Source of the DNA: a virus
Length of the DNA stretch: 38,461 bases
Strand: one strand, 5' to 3'
IMG/VR virus record: IMGVR_UViG_3300042885_000686
Location: 1 to 38,461 of that record
Shown here: piece after piece, positions 24,900 through 33,712 of the stretch
Layout: each line of letters opens with the position of its first letter
Numbering within the stretch: position 1 is the stretch's first letter
Position numbers and translations under genes: made by a program
The notes under the pieces: model-generated
Told to the model about the DNA's origin: nothing
Databases searched by the model: none
The model's input: the letters and a program-made list of their open reading frames with translations, nothing else

Positions 24900-26537
24900 T
24901 TAGAATGATCCGCCAGTAATTGGGTTTCTCATAACAATTTTCAACACTTTAGTAGCGTCTTTAACCCACAGAGCAGGCATGTTTTGAGTCATGAATACAC
25001 GGTATCCGTTAAAGTTACCAGAAGACTGGAAACCTTGACTGCGTCCCATGTAGTCCATAGTACCATTCTGATAGAACCACTTCAATTGGTTATCCCAAGA
25101 AAGCTTCAACAAGTAGATGTTGTCATTACCAGTTTCGGTGATGTCAAATACTACAAAGCTGTAAGAGCTCAAGGGGTGACCGTCAATCAATGGGTTTTCA
25201 ATGTCGTTGGTATGCAAGTTGTCAAATGCAGGATTCAAAACAAACTTAACGTTTGCCAAGAATGGAATCACATAGCTAGTGAATGCAAAACCGAAGTTAA
25301 GATCCATTGCACTAGAACCAGAGATCGCATTGATACCAGACTTATCACCATTAACTACCATACCGGTAAGACCAGTTCCGAAAGCTTCTTTCTTAATAGC
25401 CTCGTTAACAAGCTTCATACCACCTAGACCAGTTTGTACAATGATCTGACGCTTGGGGTCTGGACCTTGTAGTTCAACACGACCTTGGTAGAAGTTGTAC
25501 AATTCAGCCTTGAACATATCAAGAGAGAAAGAAGACTTGTTGTATACACGCTTAAAAGAGTTATCAAGCTGCTTCCACAAACCTACAGACAGACGAACAT
25601 CATCTGGACCATCTTGACGTACACGTCCACCATGACCCCACATGAGGTAAGTTTCCATGTCAGTAGCAATCTTAGACAGGTGAGCAGCTTCAAGAGTGGT
25701 CAAGAAAGTACGGTTCAAAGAGCCATTTGCCATAGCTTTCTTTACGTAGTCTTTACCCATGCGGCTAGCCATCATCTCCAAAGAAGTGATAGAAGGATCA
25801 ATGTTCTTGTCAAAGTTTCTCCAGATCTCAGTTACAGGTACAGAACCATCTTGGTTAAGACCACCTTTGATCATCATATCAGCACGTGAAGAAATGCTGT
25901 AGTGTACGTGAGCTTCTGCACCTCCTACGAAGTTGTAGAACTCACGGAATCCAGCACCGAATTCTCCGATATCAGAGAAACGCTCACCGTACTCACCACG
26001 TGCAGAACCTTTACGGAAAACTTTAGTACCGGAAGCCAGGTACTTGTTCTCCAAGAACTTCACGTTGTCATTATTTACAAGCTGTACAGTGTAAATGAAA
26101 CCGTCACCAGCAGGAAGAATATCTTCTGCAGTGATGTACATTTCAGCACCGTTGTACTTATCGTAGGTAATGATATCACCGTGACCGAAAGTACGCTTGT
26201 TAATTTTAATTTTGAAGGTAGTACCGTCAATACCCTTAGAGGTGTTGCCAGTCTCAATGTCTTCAATGATGTAAGGAAGGTCTTGAGTAACAGGAACCTG
26301 CCACTTGTACTCTCCTTTAGCATTGTCAACCATGATAGTATTCTTACCGCCGAAAGAAGCCATTTGATACAAAGGCATCTCTACCTTTTGTGCCATAGCC
26401 CACAAATCAACTGGACCCATGTCCATCGGCTCAGCCGACTTCAACATGTTTACCAGGTGGTAAGAATCTACATGGCTGGATGCCTGATACTGAGTATCTC
26501 TTAAAAAGATACCGTTGTTTAAAACAGGTGTTGCCAT
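24900..26537 (-). CDS. Major capsid protein (HK97-type, probable)
   Basis: At 545 residues, this follows the scaffold-like gene and has the composition of a capsid protein: even, no long coiled coils, many Gly/Asn/aromatic residues. N-terminal region: FLRDTQYQASSHVDSYHLVN, LYQMASFGGKNTIMVDN. Middle: RGEYGERFSDIGEFGAGFRE. C-terminal: MDYMGRSQGFQSSGNFNGYR, ALWVKDATKVLKIVMRNPIT. No protease motif is seen. Assignment rests on order (terminase, portal, scaffold, capsid), size and composition, and on similarity in style to large capsid proteins of Bacteroidota phages. Codon use appears more GC-leaning than its neighbours, as expected for strong expression. Confidence 0.75.
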   Translation of the reverse strand: MATPVLNNGIFLRDTQYQASSHVDSYHLVNMLKSAEPMDMGPVDLWAMAQKVEMPLYQMASFGGKNTIMVDNAKGEYKWQVPVTQDLPYIIEDIETGNTSKGIDGTTFKIKINKRTFGHGDIITYDKYNGAEMYITAEDILPAGDGFIYTVQLVNNDNVKFLENKYLASGTKVFRKGSARGEYGERFSDIGEFGAGFREFYNFVGGAEAHVHYSISSRADMMIKGGLNQDGSVPVTEIWRNFDKNIDPSITSLEMMASRMGKDYVKKAMANGSLNRTFLTTLEAAHLSKIATDMETYLMWGHGGRVRQDGPDDVRLSVGLWKQLDNSFKRVYNKSSFSLDMFKAELYNFYQGRVELQGPDPKRQIIVQTGLGGMKLVNEAIKKEAFGTGLTGMVVNGDKSGINAISGSSAMDLNFGFAFTSYVIPFLANVKFVLNPAFDNLHTNDIENPLIDGHPLSSYSFVVFDITETGNDNIYLLKLSWDNQLKWFYQNGTMDYMGRSQGFQSSGNFNGYRVFMTQNMPALWVKDATKVLKIVMRNPITGGSF

Positions 26538-26588
26538 TTTAAATATAGATTAAGTTAATGAAAAAAAAATTAATAAAAAATTAATAAA

Positions 26589-26601
26589 AACGTATTACGT
26601 T
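26589..26601 (-). terminator. Short hairpin plus U-rich run before the capsid gene
   Basis: On the minus strand AACGT-AAT-ACGTT begins within the stop codon of the scaffold-like gene and leads into TTTATTAATTTTTTATTAATTTTTTTTTC. The stem has only five base pairs, so any termination would be partial. No clear promoter box was found in the following bases up to the capsid ATG. Confidence 0.35.
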
Positions 26602-27868
26602 AGTTTCTTTTAAAGATATTACCCGGACGAGTAATGGTTCTTCTGTTTGGTTCGTCATCTCTTGAATTAGCAGCAGTAGAACTTGTTCTGTTTGATTGCT
26701 CAGTCTTAAGTTGGCGTACAGTCTTTTCAACTGCTTTACTCTTACCAATCTCCTGCACTTTGTTTCTGTATCCTTCTGGATCAGAAAGCAACCATGCAGC
26801 TTCTGCAATCAATCCGTAGTTAGGTTCTACAAACTGATACTTCTCCAAGAGGTGACCTAGGAGGTTAGTCTTTTTACCTGACATGTAAGACGGGTAGTTT
26901 GGTTGTACCAAACCTTGGTAAAGATTAGCTTGAGTTTTCTTATCAAGCTTAATACCATTTACCTCACCCGGCTTAAGAGCTTCATATACATTTTGCATGT
27001 ATTGACGAGCAGCGGCTTCTTGCTGCTTTTTCATTTGCTCTTGCTCTGCAAGTCTATCCATAAGAATTCCTTCTTGCATTGCGTCCAATTTCGGCTTAAA
27101 CTTTTTAGCTTGTTGTTCAAGTTTGCCAAGATCTTTCCAGGTATCAATTTCTTCAGAAATTTCTTCTGAAGTACCAAAACCTGTATTCAAAAGATATTGT
27201 CTAATAATTTCCTCTTGTCCAGACTCAGATTCAACAGACAATTCACGTGTCTCTTCTGCTTCTGCCAAGGCTCTAAACAAACCTTTCATATCTTGACCAC
27301 CATCAGCAACATACTTAGCAGCATATTGGAGCTCTTCAGGTAGTGATTCAAAGAACTGTTGAGGAGTATCCTGCCTCACTTTATTTTCTCTTTCCTGGAA
27401 GTTTGCTTCTAAAAGCTCTTTCCAGTCAGCAACGGTGTACTCATCAAAAGACTTGTCATCATCAAATGGAATAAGAAGTTCTTCTTCTACCAATTTAGAC
27501 ATGACTTCTACAAGTCCTGACTTGTCTACTTTCTTACGACCCGCTTTACTGGGTTCATTATCTTGATTATCAGTGTCGTTCAAGATGTCATCTAAAGTAT
27601 CACCCGTATCAGGGGTGGCTTTAGCGTCATCAGCAACATCCGTGGTATCCTCGGTAGTTGCTTTTCCATCATCAGTATCAGTATCATCATCTTCATCAAT
27701 GAAGGAGAGGTCTACTGATGCCGTAGAAAACATATTTGGTTTCTTTGGCGTAGAGTCAGGAAGAACGATACTGTCAGAACCCGGTGCACCGCCAAATAGA
27801 TCATCAAGATCAATATCTACTTGGTTAACGGTGGTGTGGTCCGTGAGGTTGGTTTTATCGTCGGCCAT
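26600..27868 (-). CDS. Probable scaffolding protein, 422 aa
   Basis: The first ~105 residues are very acidic and probably disordered (for example SFIDEDDDTDTDDGKATTED). A helical, Glu/Lys/Gln-rich centre follows, with coiled-coil segments (LGKLEQQAKKFKPKLDAMQE, LAEQEQMKKQQEAAARQYMQ, about residues 255-298). The C-terminus is basic (about residues 380-422, ending RTITRPGNIFKRN). Acidic disordered N-terminus, helical core and basic C-terminal capsid-binding tail are classic for phage scaffolds. It lies directly between portal and capsid genes, the usual scaffold position. A candidate promoter precedes it. No protease domain is seen. Confidence 0.7.
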   Translation of the reverse strand: MADDKTNLTDHTTVNQVDIDLDDLFGGAPGSDSIVLPDSTPKKPNMFSTASVDLSFIDEDDDTDTDDGKATTEDTTDVADDAKATPDTGDTLDDILNDTDNQDNEPSKAGRKKVDKSGLVEVMSKLVEEELLIPFDDDKSFDEYTVADWKELLEANFQERENKVRQDTPQQFFESLPEELQYAAKYVADGGQDMKGLFRALAEAEETRELSVESESGQEEIIRQYLLNTGFGTSEEISEEIDTWKDLGKLEQQAKKFKPKLDAMQEGILMDRLAEQEQMKKQQEAAARQYMQNVYEALKPGEVNGIKLDKKTQANLYQGLVQPNYPSYMSGKKTNLLGHLLEKYQFVEPNYGLIAEAAWLLSDPEGYRNKVQEIGKSKAVEKTVRQLKTEQSNRTSSTAANSRDDEPNRRTITRPGNIFKRN

Positions 27869-27908
27869 TATGTCAATGTTTTGGTTTATCTCACTAATAA
27901 TATACGGA

Positions 27909-27940
27909 TTGCAAATTAGATAAACTTATAAGATTTGCAA
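27909..27940 (-). promoter_or_regulatory. Candidate promoter within a TTGCAAAT dyad
   Basis: Inverted copies of TTGCAAAT (27909-27916) and ATTTGCAA (27933-27940) are separated by 16 bases; a third partial copy (ATTTGCAG) lies at 27965-27972. On the minus strand TTG at 27938-27940 and TAATTTG at 27912-27918 are 19 bases apart, close to the Bacteroidota promoter pattern, with one base missing from TAnnTTTG. Both promoter elements fall inside the dyad arms, so a regulator bound there could control scaffold and capsid expression. Confidence 0.4.
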
Positions 27941-27986
27941 CCGTTTACTGGTTTAGTCTAAAAAATTTGCAGTAATAAGGCTATAG

Positions 27987-30728
27987 TTACTTTTTCTTTT
28001 GTTGAACATCGTACTTATTCTTATTCTCTCTAGCAACCTGAAGCTGTTTTTCTGCAATTTCACGTTGTGTTTGCAGTCTTTCACGCTCAATACCCATCTT
28101 GTCTTGATGCATGGCACCCTTATTAATTTCTGACTCTCTTTTAATAGTCATTTGTTCTCTATAGCGATCAGTCTCACGGATATCTTTTAATGCATCCTGG
28201 AAGTCTGATACCTCATTCTTATTAATGTCTTGCATAGAACCATATCCAGCAGCTCTAATTTCAGCAACTGTAATATCCTTCTGACGATCTTTATCAGCTT
28301 CTTCTTGCTCAAACTGCATCTTCATCATAGCCTCTTGCTGACGAGCTTGAATTTCTTGCTCCTTCATTTGCTGCATTTGCTGCATTTCTGCTTCTTTCTG
28401 ACCAAGTTGCTTAGTTTCAGCTTCTTTCAGAATACGTGAAACCTCTGCAATGTTATCTGATTTCATAATATTACCCAGGTCATAGATAGTTGCTCCGGTA
28501 GTATTATTAGTCATTGCAAGCTGCTTCATCTGCTCAAGAACTTGTCTATGGTTAGCTTTAGTAGTGCAGAATACATTAAGATCTCTAAGAAGAAGATCTG
28601 TACCGTTTAACTGAAAATTAATCTTCTCATCAGCAGTAGTAATGTACTGAAGACGAACTGAAGGTTTATTACTGTGGTAGTACTGTGACAGGTCTGTACG
28701 CATTTGGTGTACGCGTGGCATTAAGTAATCAGAGTGCTGAATGAAATAGATCTCTGTTTGTGCATATGAGCTTTCAAGAGATGCTTGTACTCCGGTAGCT
28801 GTTTGCTGTTCTAGTGGACTACCCATGCGTTGCATGTTAATACCAATAGACTCAAACGCTTGGTTCTTAAAGTAATTAGCCAGTTGAGTTCTAGACATCA
28901 AACGATTTGTCTGCTCAAGGCTAAGAACTTGATAGTGTTGAAAGTTCAGAGCATTCTCTGTGTTTGTAATAGAAGTATCCAGAGGTAACATCTGGAAGTT
29001 CTTCATTGCCACAAATGCTTTTGCCAGGTTGTTCTTACCCCAGTCTTCTCCCAAAGAGTGACGAGGTAATGCATTTTGGTCCAGTAGGATAACTGTACCA
29101 AGTTCATCTACAAGAATGTCAGCAATCTGATTGTTTACAATGTTATATCCAATCTGGTAAGGCTTCATCAAATCTACCAAAGATGTTGAACGTGTGTTAC
29201 GATCTGAAAATACAGCACCTTCAACCGGTAGTTTACAACCGTACAACGTATTATCACCCTTAAACTGAAACTTAAGTCTTCCAACTTTAGGTTGATTAAT
29301 ACCAATATAGATAGGATCAAGACCAGAAAGATTCTTCTGACCCCAGAATGTAGGAGCATTAGGTCCAATCTTTACACCACCCCAAGTTTCATTAATCCAA
29401 ATCCACTCAATGTGTTCACCAAATACAAGATTCTCTTTAGTCTTGTTTTTGTTAAATGACAAATTGTAAATAGGCTTCTCGGTAACCTTAAAAGTCTCAT
29501 CTACAATATCTTGTAGAATTTCACCTTCCTCAGTAATCTTAGTTAGGTGACCAACTCTACGTTGTGACTTCCAGTAAACAGTAGTAGCACGAAGCATAAA
29601 TGCTGTCTCGTTATCAAACATGTCTTCAGATTCATTAAGAATCTCATTTACTACATCACCTGTGTATGAGCTATTTTGATATGTAGACATAAATTGTCTA
29701 TAACCAAGAGAGCCATTCTCAATACTATTGAACTCGGGGCTCTTAGTAGCGTCATAGTAAGTTCCATCGTTCTGACTTCCTCCAATAGGATATCCTGCAG
29801 AACGTACTGGATAAATAGCCTCCAATGACATAAGCTGATCTTCAGTCATCAGATAACCGTACTTATCAATAATATCAGATACGGTCATCATATCCATCTT
29901 ACCTACCCAGTTACCCTGAGAAATGTAACGGATATCTGGAGACTTGTGATAGAATGTAAGGGCAGGATTCCAAAGTTCAATCTCATAGTCATCCTCATTC
30001 ATCTTGAAGTGCCAGAACTCACGGTCTGCAATAAGCATATCACGGAACCCGCGCTCTTCAAGTTCTTGCATTTTAAATCTTTCCTCGTCAACCTTAAGCT
30101 GGTGCATTGCCCATTCTTCTATAAGATTGCGGTAATCTTTAGAAAAGAAATCTTCAATCTCTGGAAGACTCTTAAGATTATCTCTATTAAGAACTTGCTG
30201 TGCTTCCTCTGATTCAGGATCAAATCCTTGTGCAATCAAATTAGCCATCAGTTTTTGCTCAGCTCGTGAAAGCAATGTTTCTTCAATCATTGCTCTCTTC
30301 ATCTCCATCATTTCATTGTAAGAGATGTCATCTACTGCACGGAATGTTACACGTGAATAGCGTTTAGCAAACTCACCTGTAAGTACGTTAATTACATTAG
30401 GAATAATGGGATAAAACTTAATCTCAAGAGCAGACTGATCCTCTTGGATAAGTGTATCTACAAGATCTGCATATTCATTATCAGGCTCAATGATATAATC
30501 TGTTTTATCAATAATACCTTTTGCAAGCTTATAGTTTTTAAGAATACGTCTTGAATTTCTTCTAAGTTGTTTAATGCCCTGCCACTCATGCCAGTCCATA
30601 TTCCAAGCAGCCCACTCTTCATCTTTTTCTTTTCTAGGAATAAACTGAACAGGCTGAATCAGAGTACCAGTCTTACTGTATTCCGCTTTGGCTCCAGCTT
30701 TAAGATCTAGTGCATTATAAATCTTCAT
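27987..30728 (-). CDS. Portal protein, 913 aa
   Basis: It lies next to the large terminase and before the scaffold-like gene. The N-terminal part has many aromatic and charged residues (DWHEWQGIKQLRRNSRRILK). A core runs through LIADREFWHFKMNEDDYEIE and LWNPALTFYHKSPDIRYISQ (about residues 235-275), which I recognise as the kind of sequence seen in large crAss-like portals. A segment near residues 640-660 (RMGSPLEQQTATGVQASLES) looks like a portal inner-helix region. The last ~170 residues are a long Gln/Glu-rich coiled coil (AEMQQMQQMKEQEIQARQQE), consistent with a barrel extending into the head as in P22-like portals. At 913 residues it is longer than the typical 500. It shares ATGA with the 39-aa gene. 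Confidence 0.82.
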   Translation of the reverse strand: MKIYNALDLKAGAKAEYSKTGTLIQPVQFIPRKEKDEEWAAWNMDWHEWQGIKQLRRNSRRILKNYKLAKGIIDKTDYIIEPDNEYADLVDTLIQEDQSALEIKFYPIIPNVINVLTGEFAKRYSRVTFRAVDDISYNEMMEMKRAMIEETLLSRAEQKLMANLIAQGFDPESEEAQQVLNRDNLKSLPEIEDFFSKDYRNLIEEWAMHQLKVDEERFKMQELEERGFRDMLIADREFWHFKMNEDDYEIELWNPALTFYHKSPDIRYISQGNWVGKMDMMTVSDIIDKYGYLMTEDQLMSLEAIYPVRSAGYPIGGSQNDGTYYDATKSPEFNSIENGSLGYRQFMSTYQNSSYTGDVVNEILNESEDMFDNETAFMLRATTVYWKSQRRVGHLTKITEEGEILQDIVDETFKVTEKPIYNLSFNKNKTKENLVFGEHIEWIWINETWGGVKIGPNAPTFWGQKNLSGLDPIYIGINQPKVGRLKFQFKGDNTLYGCKLPVEGAVFSDRNTRSTSLVDLMKPYQIGYNIVNNQIADILVDELGTVILLDQNALPRHSLGEDWGKNNLAKAFVAMKNFQMLPLDTSITNTENALNFQHYQVLSLEQTNRLMSRTQLANYFKNQAFESIGINMQRMGSPLEQQTATGVQASLESSYAQTEIYFIQHSDYLMPRVHQMRTDLSQYYHSNKPSVRLQYITTADEKINFQLNGTDLLLRDLNVFCTTKANHRQVLEQMKQLAMTNNTTGATIYDLGNIMKSDNIAEVSRILKEAETKQLGQKEAEMQQMQQMKEQEIQARQQEAMMKMQFEQEEADKDRQKDITVAEIRAAGYGSMQDINKNEVSDFQDALKDIRETDRYREQMTIKRESEINKGAMHQDKMGIERERLQTQREIAEKQLQVARENKNKYDVQQKKK

Positions 30729-30844
30729 AATTCTTCAATTGTGTTAAGCACATAAATTGTTGTGTACTCCATATCTGTTAATTCATCTATGTACACGTAC
30801 GAAAAAGATGTGTGATCACTTGTAGAAGTAATAGTCGTAAACAT
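30725..30844 (-). CDS. Small protein between terminase and portal, 39 aa
   Basis: The ATG at 30844 overlaps the terminase stop (TAATG), and the TGA overlaps the portal ATG (ATGA). It starts MFTTITSTSDHTSFSYVYID and ends with an acidic, hydrophobic stretch (TTIYVLNTIEEL). The start repeats the terminase opening MFIT in style, but not in sequence. Two perfect couplings make translation very likely. Role unknown; it may only carry ribosomes across the gap. Confidence 0.65.
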   Translation of the reverse strand: MFTTITSTSDHTSFSYVYIDELTDMEYTTIYVLNTIEEL

Positions 30845-33018
30845 TATCTATAATTTTTGAATGGATTACGAGACTTAGAAATAGATGATGCTCCCATATG
30901 TCTAAACGGGCTCATTTTTAATTTATACAAATTATCTGACTTTTCCAAACCTTTGATGGTAGATTCTTTTCTTTTTGCATATCCGCGATTAGATTGTTGC
31001 ACTTTTGCAAAAGCAATTAATGCAGCAAACGCTACTAATCGGTCAACGTTAAGGCCAGGGTGATATGCCATCATTTCTTTTAACAGCATAGGATCTGAAA
31101 TACGCTCTACCCCATAAGTAGTTTTTACAATACCCCCGTCTGCTTTTGTCACTACATCAATTTCTTCTTTGAGATACTCAATTGCATAAGAAAGCAAATG
31201 ACCCTTAAACAAGTTACCGGTATTCTTCCAACCATATTCTTGAAATACGTTAGCATTAGAACCAATGTCTTTTAAGAAAAGCATCTGACTCTTAGGTACC
31301 AAGTATCTCTGCTTACGTCTAGAGATCATGTATTGAAGAAACAGAGATACGTTGTTCTCCACAACAGTCCATGCGTTATACCATTCAATGATCTTCTCCA
31401 ACATCTGGTGAGTTTTGGTTAGATCATCATATCTACCACACCAAGAGGCTACAATTTTATCCTGCTCAATAAAGCTCTCTATGCCGTTATCTGTCTCACG
31501 GGTAACCTCCACTGGGTTCTTGTACACAAAAATGCTACAGAGAGACTCTGAGGTGGTTGTTTTGCCCTCACCCACGGGGTCAACAGATGCATAGTATGTA
31601 GAAAACTCTGCATTAGCCACCGGTCTTTCATAAACTACAAGAACCCCCGTTTTATCTTCTGTTTTTTTAGAAATAGGAAATTCACGAATCGGCAATTTTC
31701 TTGTGTCTTTTGCTACGATTTTTCCGTCTTCTCCGTATTCTAGTTCTAAAAATTCAAAAGGATACTCTTTTTCTTCAATTCTTTTTAATTGAGCTGTAAC
31801 AAGATTAGTGGGGAATACAGATACTTTTCTAAAAGCAAATGCTTCCTGAATATTAGTTGGCTTCTGAGAAATACGTAGTTGATACTGCTCAGGTGCTAAG
31901 TCCTTCTTCCACCTTTCTCTTTCCAAGTTAATTGCAGCAAGAGCAGATTGCACAAGTGAGTTACCAAACTCATCAATAAAAGGAGGCATGCTCCACTGCT
32001 CAGGAATAAAAAGGCCAGCAGTCCCAATGGTGCCTTGATCATCAATGAGATTAGTCTCAACAGCATAGATATCATTTACTTCGGGGTTTAAAATCATTTG
32101 TTTAAGAGGCTCACACTGATCCAGATCACCCACAGATCCTGCAGCAATAAAAGTACCAGTAGTAATAAAGCCAGACTGAACAGCAGGACGTATATACTCA
32201 TACGTCTTATCCATCTTAGGAGCAATACCAGCTTCTTCATGAAAGAAATAAGTTACAGGTCCACCAACACCGGTTGTTGCATCTTTATCAAATGAAAGAC
32301 CCTGGATCTTAGACATAAGACCTTTTTTACTTATACGACCACCAATCCGTACTTCAATCTTTTGTTCCCACAGCAGAATTTTGTTTGGGTTATTAGGTCT
32401 ATACCACGCGGTGTGTTCATTTACAAAGTTTGCATATTCATCAAGAAACTTCCATGAACCCTTGTCATTAATGTAGTCTTTTAGACTTGCGCCAATCTTA
32501 CAGATAGAACCTTCTTCAAACCAGTATTGGTTGATGAGTTTACCCATATGAAAGTAAGATGATGCAATCTGACGTTTCTTTAAAATAGCAACATGTTTAA
32601 ATGAAAGTTCTGCTAAGATCTCATACATTGCCATGTGATACTGAGCATCACGAACTTTTGCAAAACCGTATTTCTTTTCTTCTTTATCATAGATGGGTAG
32701 GAAGTTAAGCCACATGTAATAATCTCTAGTAAGATACCAGGTGGTTCTTTTACCCACGAATATTACACCATTCCGACACTTCTTTTTCTCTTGATCCCAA
32801 TAGTTTATAAAGTCTTTGGATCTAAACGGAGCATCCGTGTAGTAACCTAAAGAATTAAATTTATCAGATTGTTCTTGAAAAAGTTTAGAACTCTCATCAA
32901 ATTCATACTGCCCCGGTTCTTTAAAAAGTGTAAGCAAAAAATTTCTGAAGTCTTCTCTTGAATCAAAAGAAGTTTCAGTCCACTCACCATTTCTATATGT
33001 AGGTACAGTAATAAACAT
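30844..33018 (-). CDS. terL: Terminase large subunit, 724 aa
   Basis: The packaging motor cuts and pumps phage DNA into the head. The ATPase domain has a Walker A-like segment ILKKRQIASSY (145-155), without the usual GKS/T, and a Walker B-like VTYFFHEEAG (255-264) with the acidic pair EE. The nuclease part shows three acidic sites: SVDPVGEG, VVENNV and NVDRLVAFA. The N-terminal region (YLTRDYYMWLNFLPI, about 95-109) resembles that of long terminases of Bacteroidota phages. Length is at the high end of the family. It is framed by two small coupled genes (59 aa upstream, 39 aa downstream). Confidence 0.9.
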   Translation of the reverse strand: MFITVPTYRNGEWTETSFDSREDFRNFLLTLFKEPGQYEFDESSKLFQEQSDKFNSLGYYTDAPFRSKDFINYWDQEKKKCRNGVIFVGKRTTWYLTRDYYMWLNFLPIYDKEEKKYGFAKVRDAQYHMAMYEILAELSFKHVAILKKRQIASSYFHMGKLINQYWFEEGSICKIGASLKDYINDKGSWKFLDEYANFVNEHTAWYRPNNPNKILLWEQKIEVRIGGRISKKGLMSKIQGLSFDKDATTGVGGPVTYFFHEEAGIAPKMDKTYEYIRPAVQSGFITTGTFIAAGSVGDLDQCEPLKQMILNPEVNDIYAVETNLIDDQGTIGTAGLFIPEQWSMPPFIDEFGNSLVQSALAAINLERERWKKDLAPEQYQLRISQKPTNIQEAFAFRKVSVFPTNLVTAQLKRIEEKEYPFEFLELEYGEDGKIVAKDTRKLPIREFPISKKTEDKTGVLVVYERPVANAEFSTYYASVDPVGEGKTTTSESLCSIFVYKNPVEVTRETDNGIESFIEQDKIVASWCGRYDDLTKTHQMLEKIIEWYNAWTVVENNVSLFLQYMISRRKQRYLVPKSQMLFLKDIGSNANVFQEYGWKNTGNLFKGHLLSYAIEYLKEEIDVVTKADGGIVKTTYGVERISDPMLLKEMMAYHPGLNVDRLVAFAALIAFAKVQQSNRGYAKRKESTIKGLEKSDNLYKLKMSPFRHMGASSISKSRNPFKNYR

Positions 33019-33197
33019 TACTCAATAGTAACTCCTTCAGCAATAGCCTTGATCAAGATTTTAATATCTGGTGCGGATAAAGTCTTTATAGAGGCTCTAT
33101 CACTAAAATAATTATTAGAGTCGTCCCTTGTAAAAACATACCAAAGCTTTTCATAAACATTGTAATGAAAAAGATAGTCGTGAAAGTTATCGTTCAT
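33018..33197 (-). CDS. Small protein upstream of terminase, 59 aa
   Basis: The ATG at 33197 shares ATGA with the stop of the 172-aa gene, and the stop TAA shares its last base with the terminase ATG. It reads MNDNFHDYLFHYNVYEKLWY, then VFTRDDSNNYFSDRASIKTL and a hydrophobic helix (APDIKILIKAIAEGVTIE). The two couplings and the even amino-acid use indicate a real gene. The aromatic-rich first half could be a small fold of its own. No function is known to me. Confidence 0.7.
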   Translation of the reverse strand: MNDNFHDYLFHYNVYEKLWYVFTRDDSNNYFSDRASIKTLSAPDIKILIKAIAEGVTIE

Positions 33198-33712
33198 AAT
33201 TGATCATATGCTAGACCCTGTCCACCACGGACAGTAGTTTTTTGTTCATTTTTCAAATCACTATAAGCTCCCTTAAATGAGTTGCGAATCTGTTCAAATT
33301 TAGCCGCAGCATTAATCAAAGAGTTTATATTACCGTCTCTACCATGCTCAATATCAGTGGTTTCCATGTACCGAGCAAGTCTATCAAGCATACTGGCAAT
33401 ACCCTTGTATGCACGAAATGTAGGAGTTTCATACAACTTTCTACACAAATCCATTGCTTCTAAAATCTCAGGATCTTCTGTAGAGTAATCCATATTAACT
33501 TCTCTAAGAACTAATTCTTCTTTTTCAGACTCCAGTACGTTAAAAAATGGATTGATATCCGGATCTGGGCAAGTCATGTAAAAGATGTACGTATATACTT
33601 TAGGTGCATTTTCATTATACGTATCTATAATCTTCTTCAGACTTTCTAGTGTATAACAGTGCTCAGAGGGAATTACTTTACCGTTCTGTACATCGAAGAG
33701 TCTTATTATCAT
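33194..33712 (-). CDS. Conserved phage protein next to terminase, 172 aa (small terminase candidate)
   Basis: The N-terminal half is mixed (MIIRLFDVQNGKVIPSEHCY, then YTYIFYMTCPDPDINPFFNV). The C-terminal half is helical: DLCRKLYETPTFRAYKGIAS (about 98-117), SLINAAAKFEQIRNSFKGAY, then NEQKTTVRGGQGLAYDQL at the end. The motif TVRGGQGLAYDQ looks strongly conserved. In many phages the small terminase lies upstream of the large one, and this protein is the best positional candidate. Size fits, but no HTH is obvious, so the assignment is a hypothesis. It overlaps genes on both sides (ATGA). Confidence 0.55.
   Translation of the reverse strand: MIIRLFDVQNGKVIPSEHCYTLESLKKIIDTYNENAPKVYTYIFYMTCPDPDINPFFNVLESEKEELVLREVNMDYSTEDPEILEAMDLCRKLYETPTFRAYKGIASMLDRLARYMETTDIEHGRDGNINSLINAAAKFEQIRNSFKGAYSDLKNEQKTTVRGGQGLAYDQL

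Noticed and set aside
24984-26504. Plus-strand frames of 134-200 residues opposite the capsid gene
   Set aside because: They are antisense shadows of an evenly coded, well-supported capsid frame; no promoter or recognisable domain is present.
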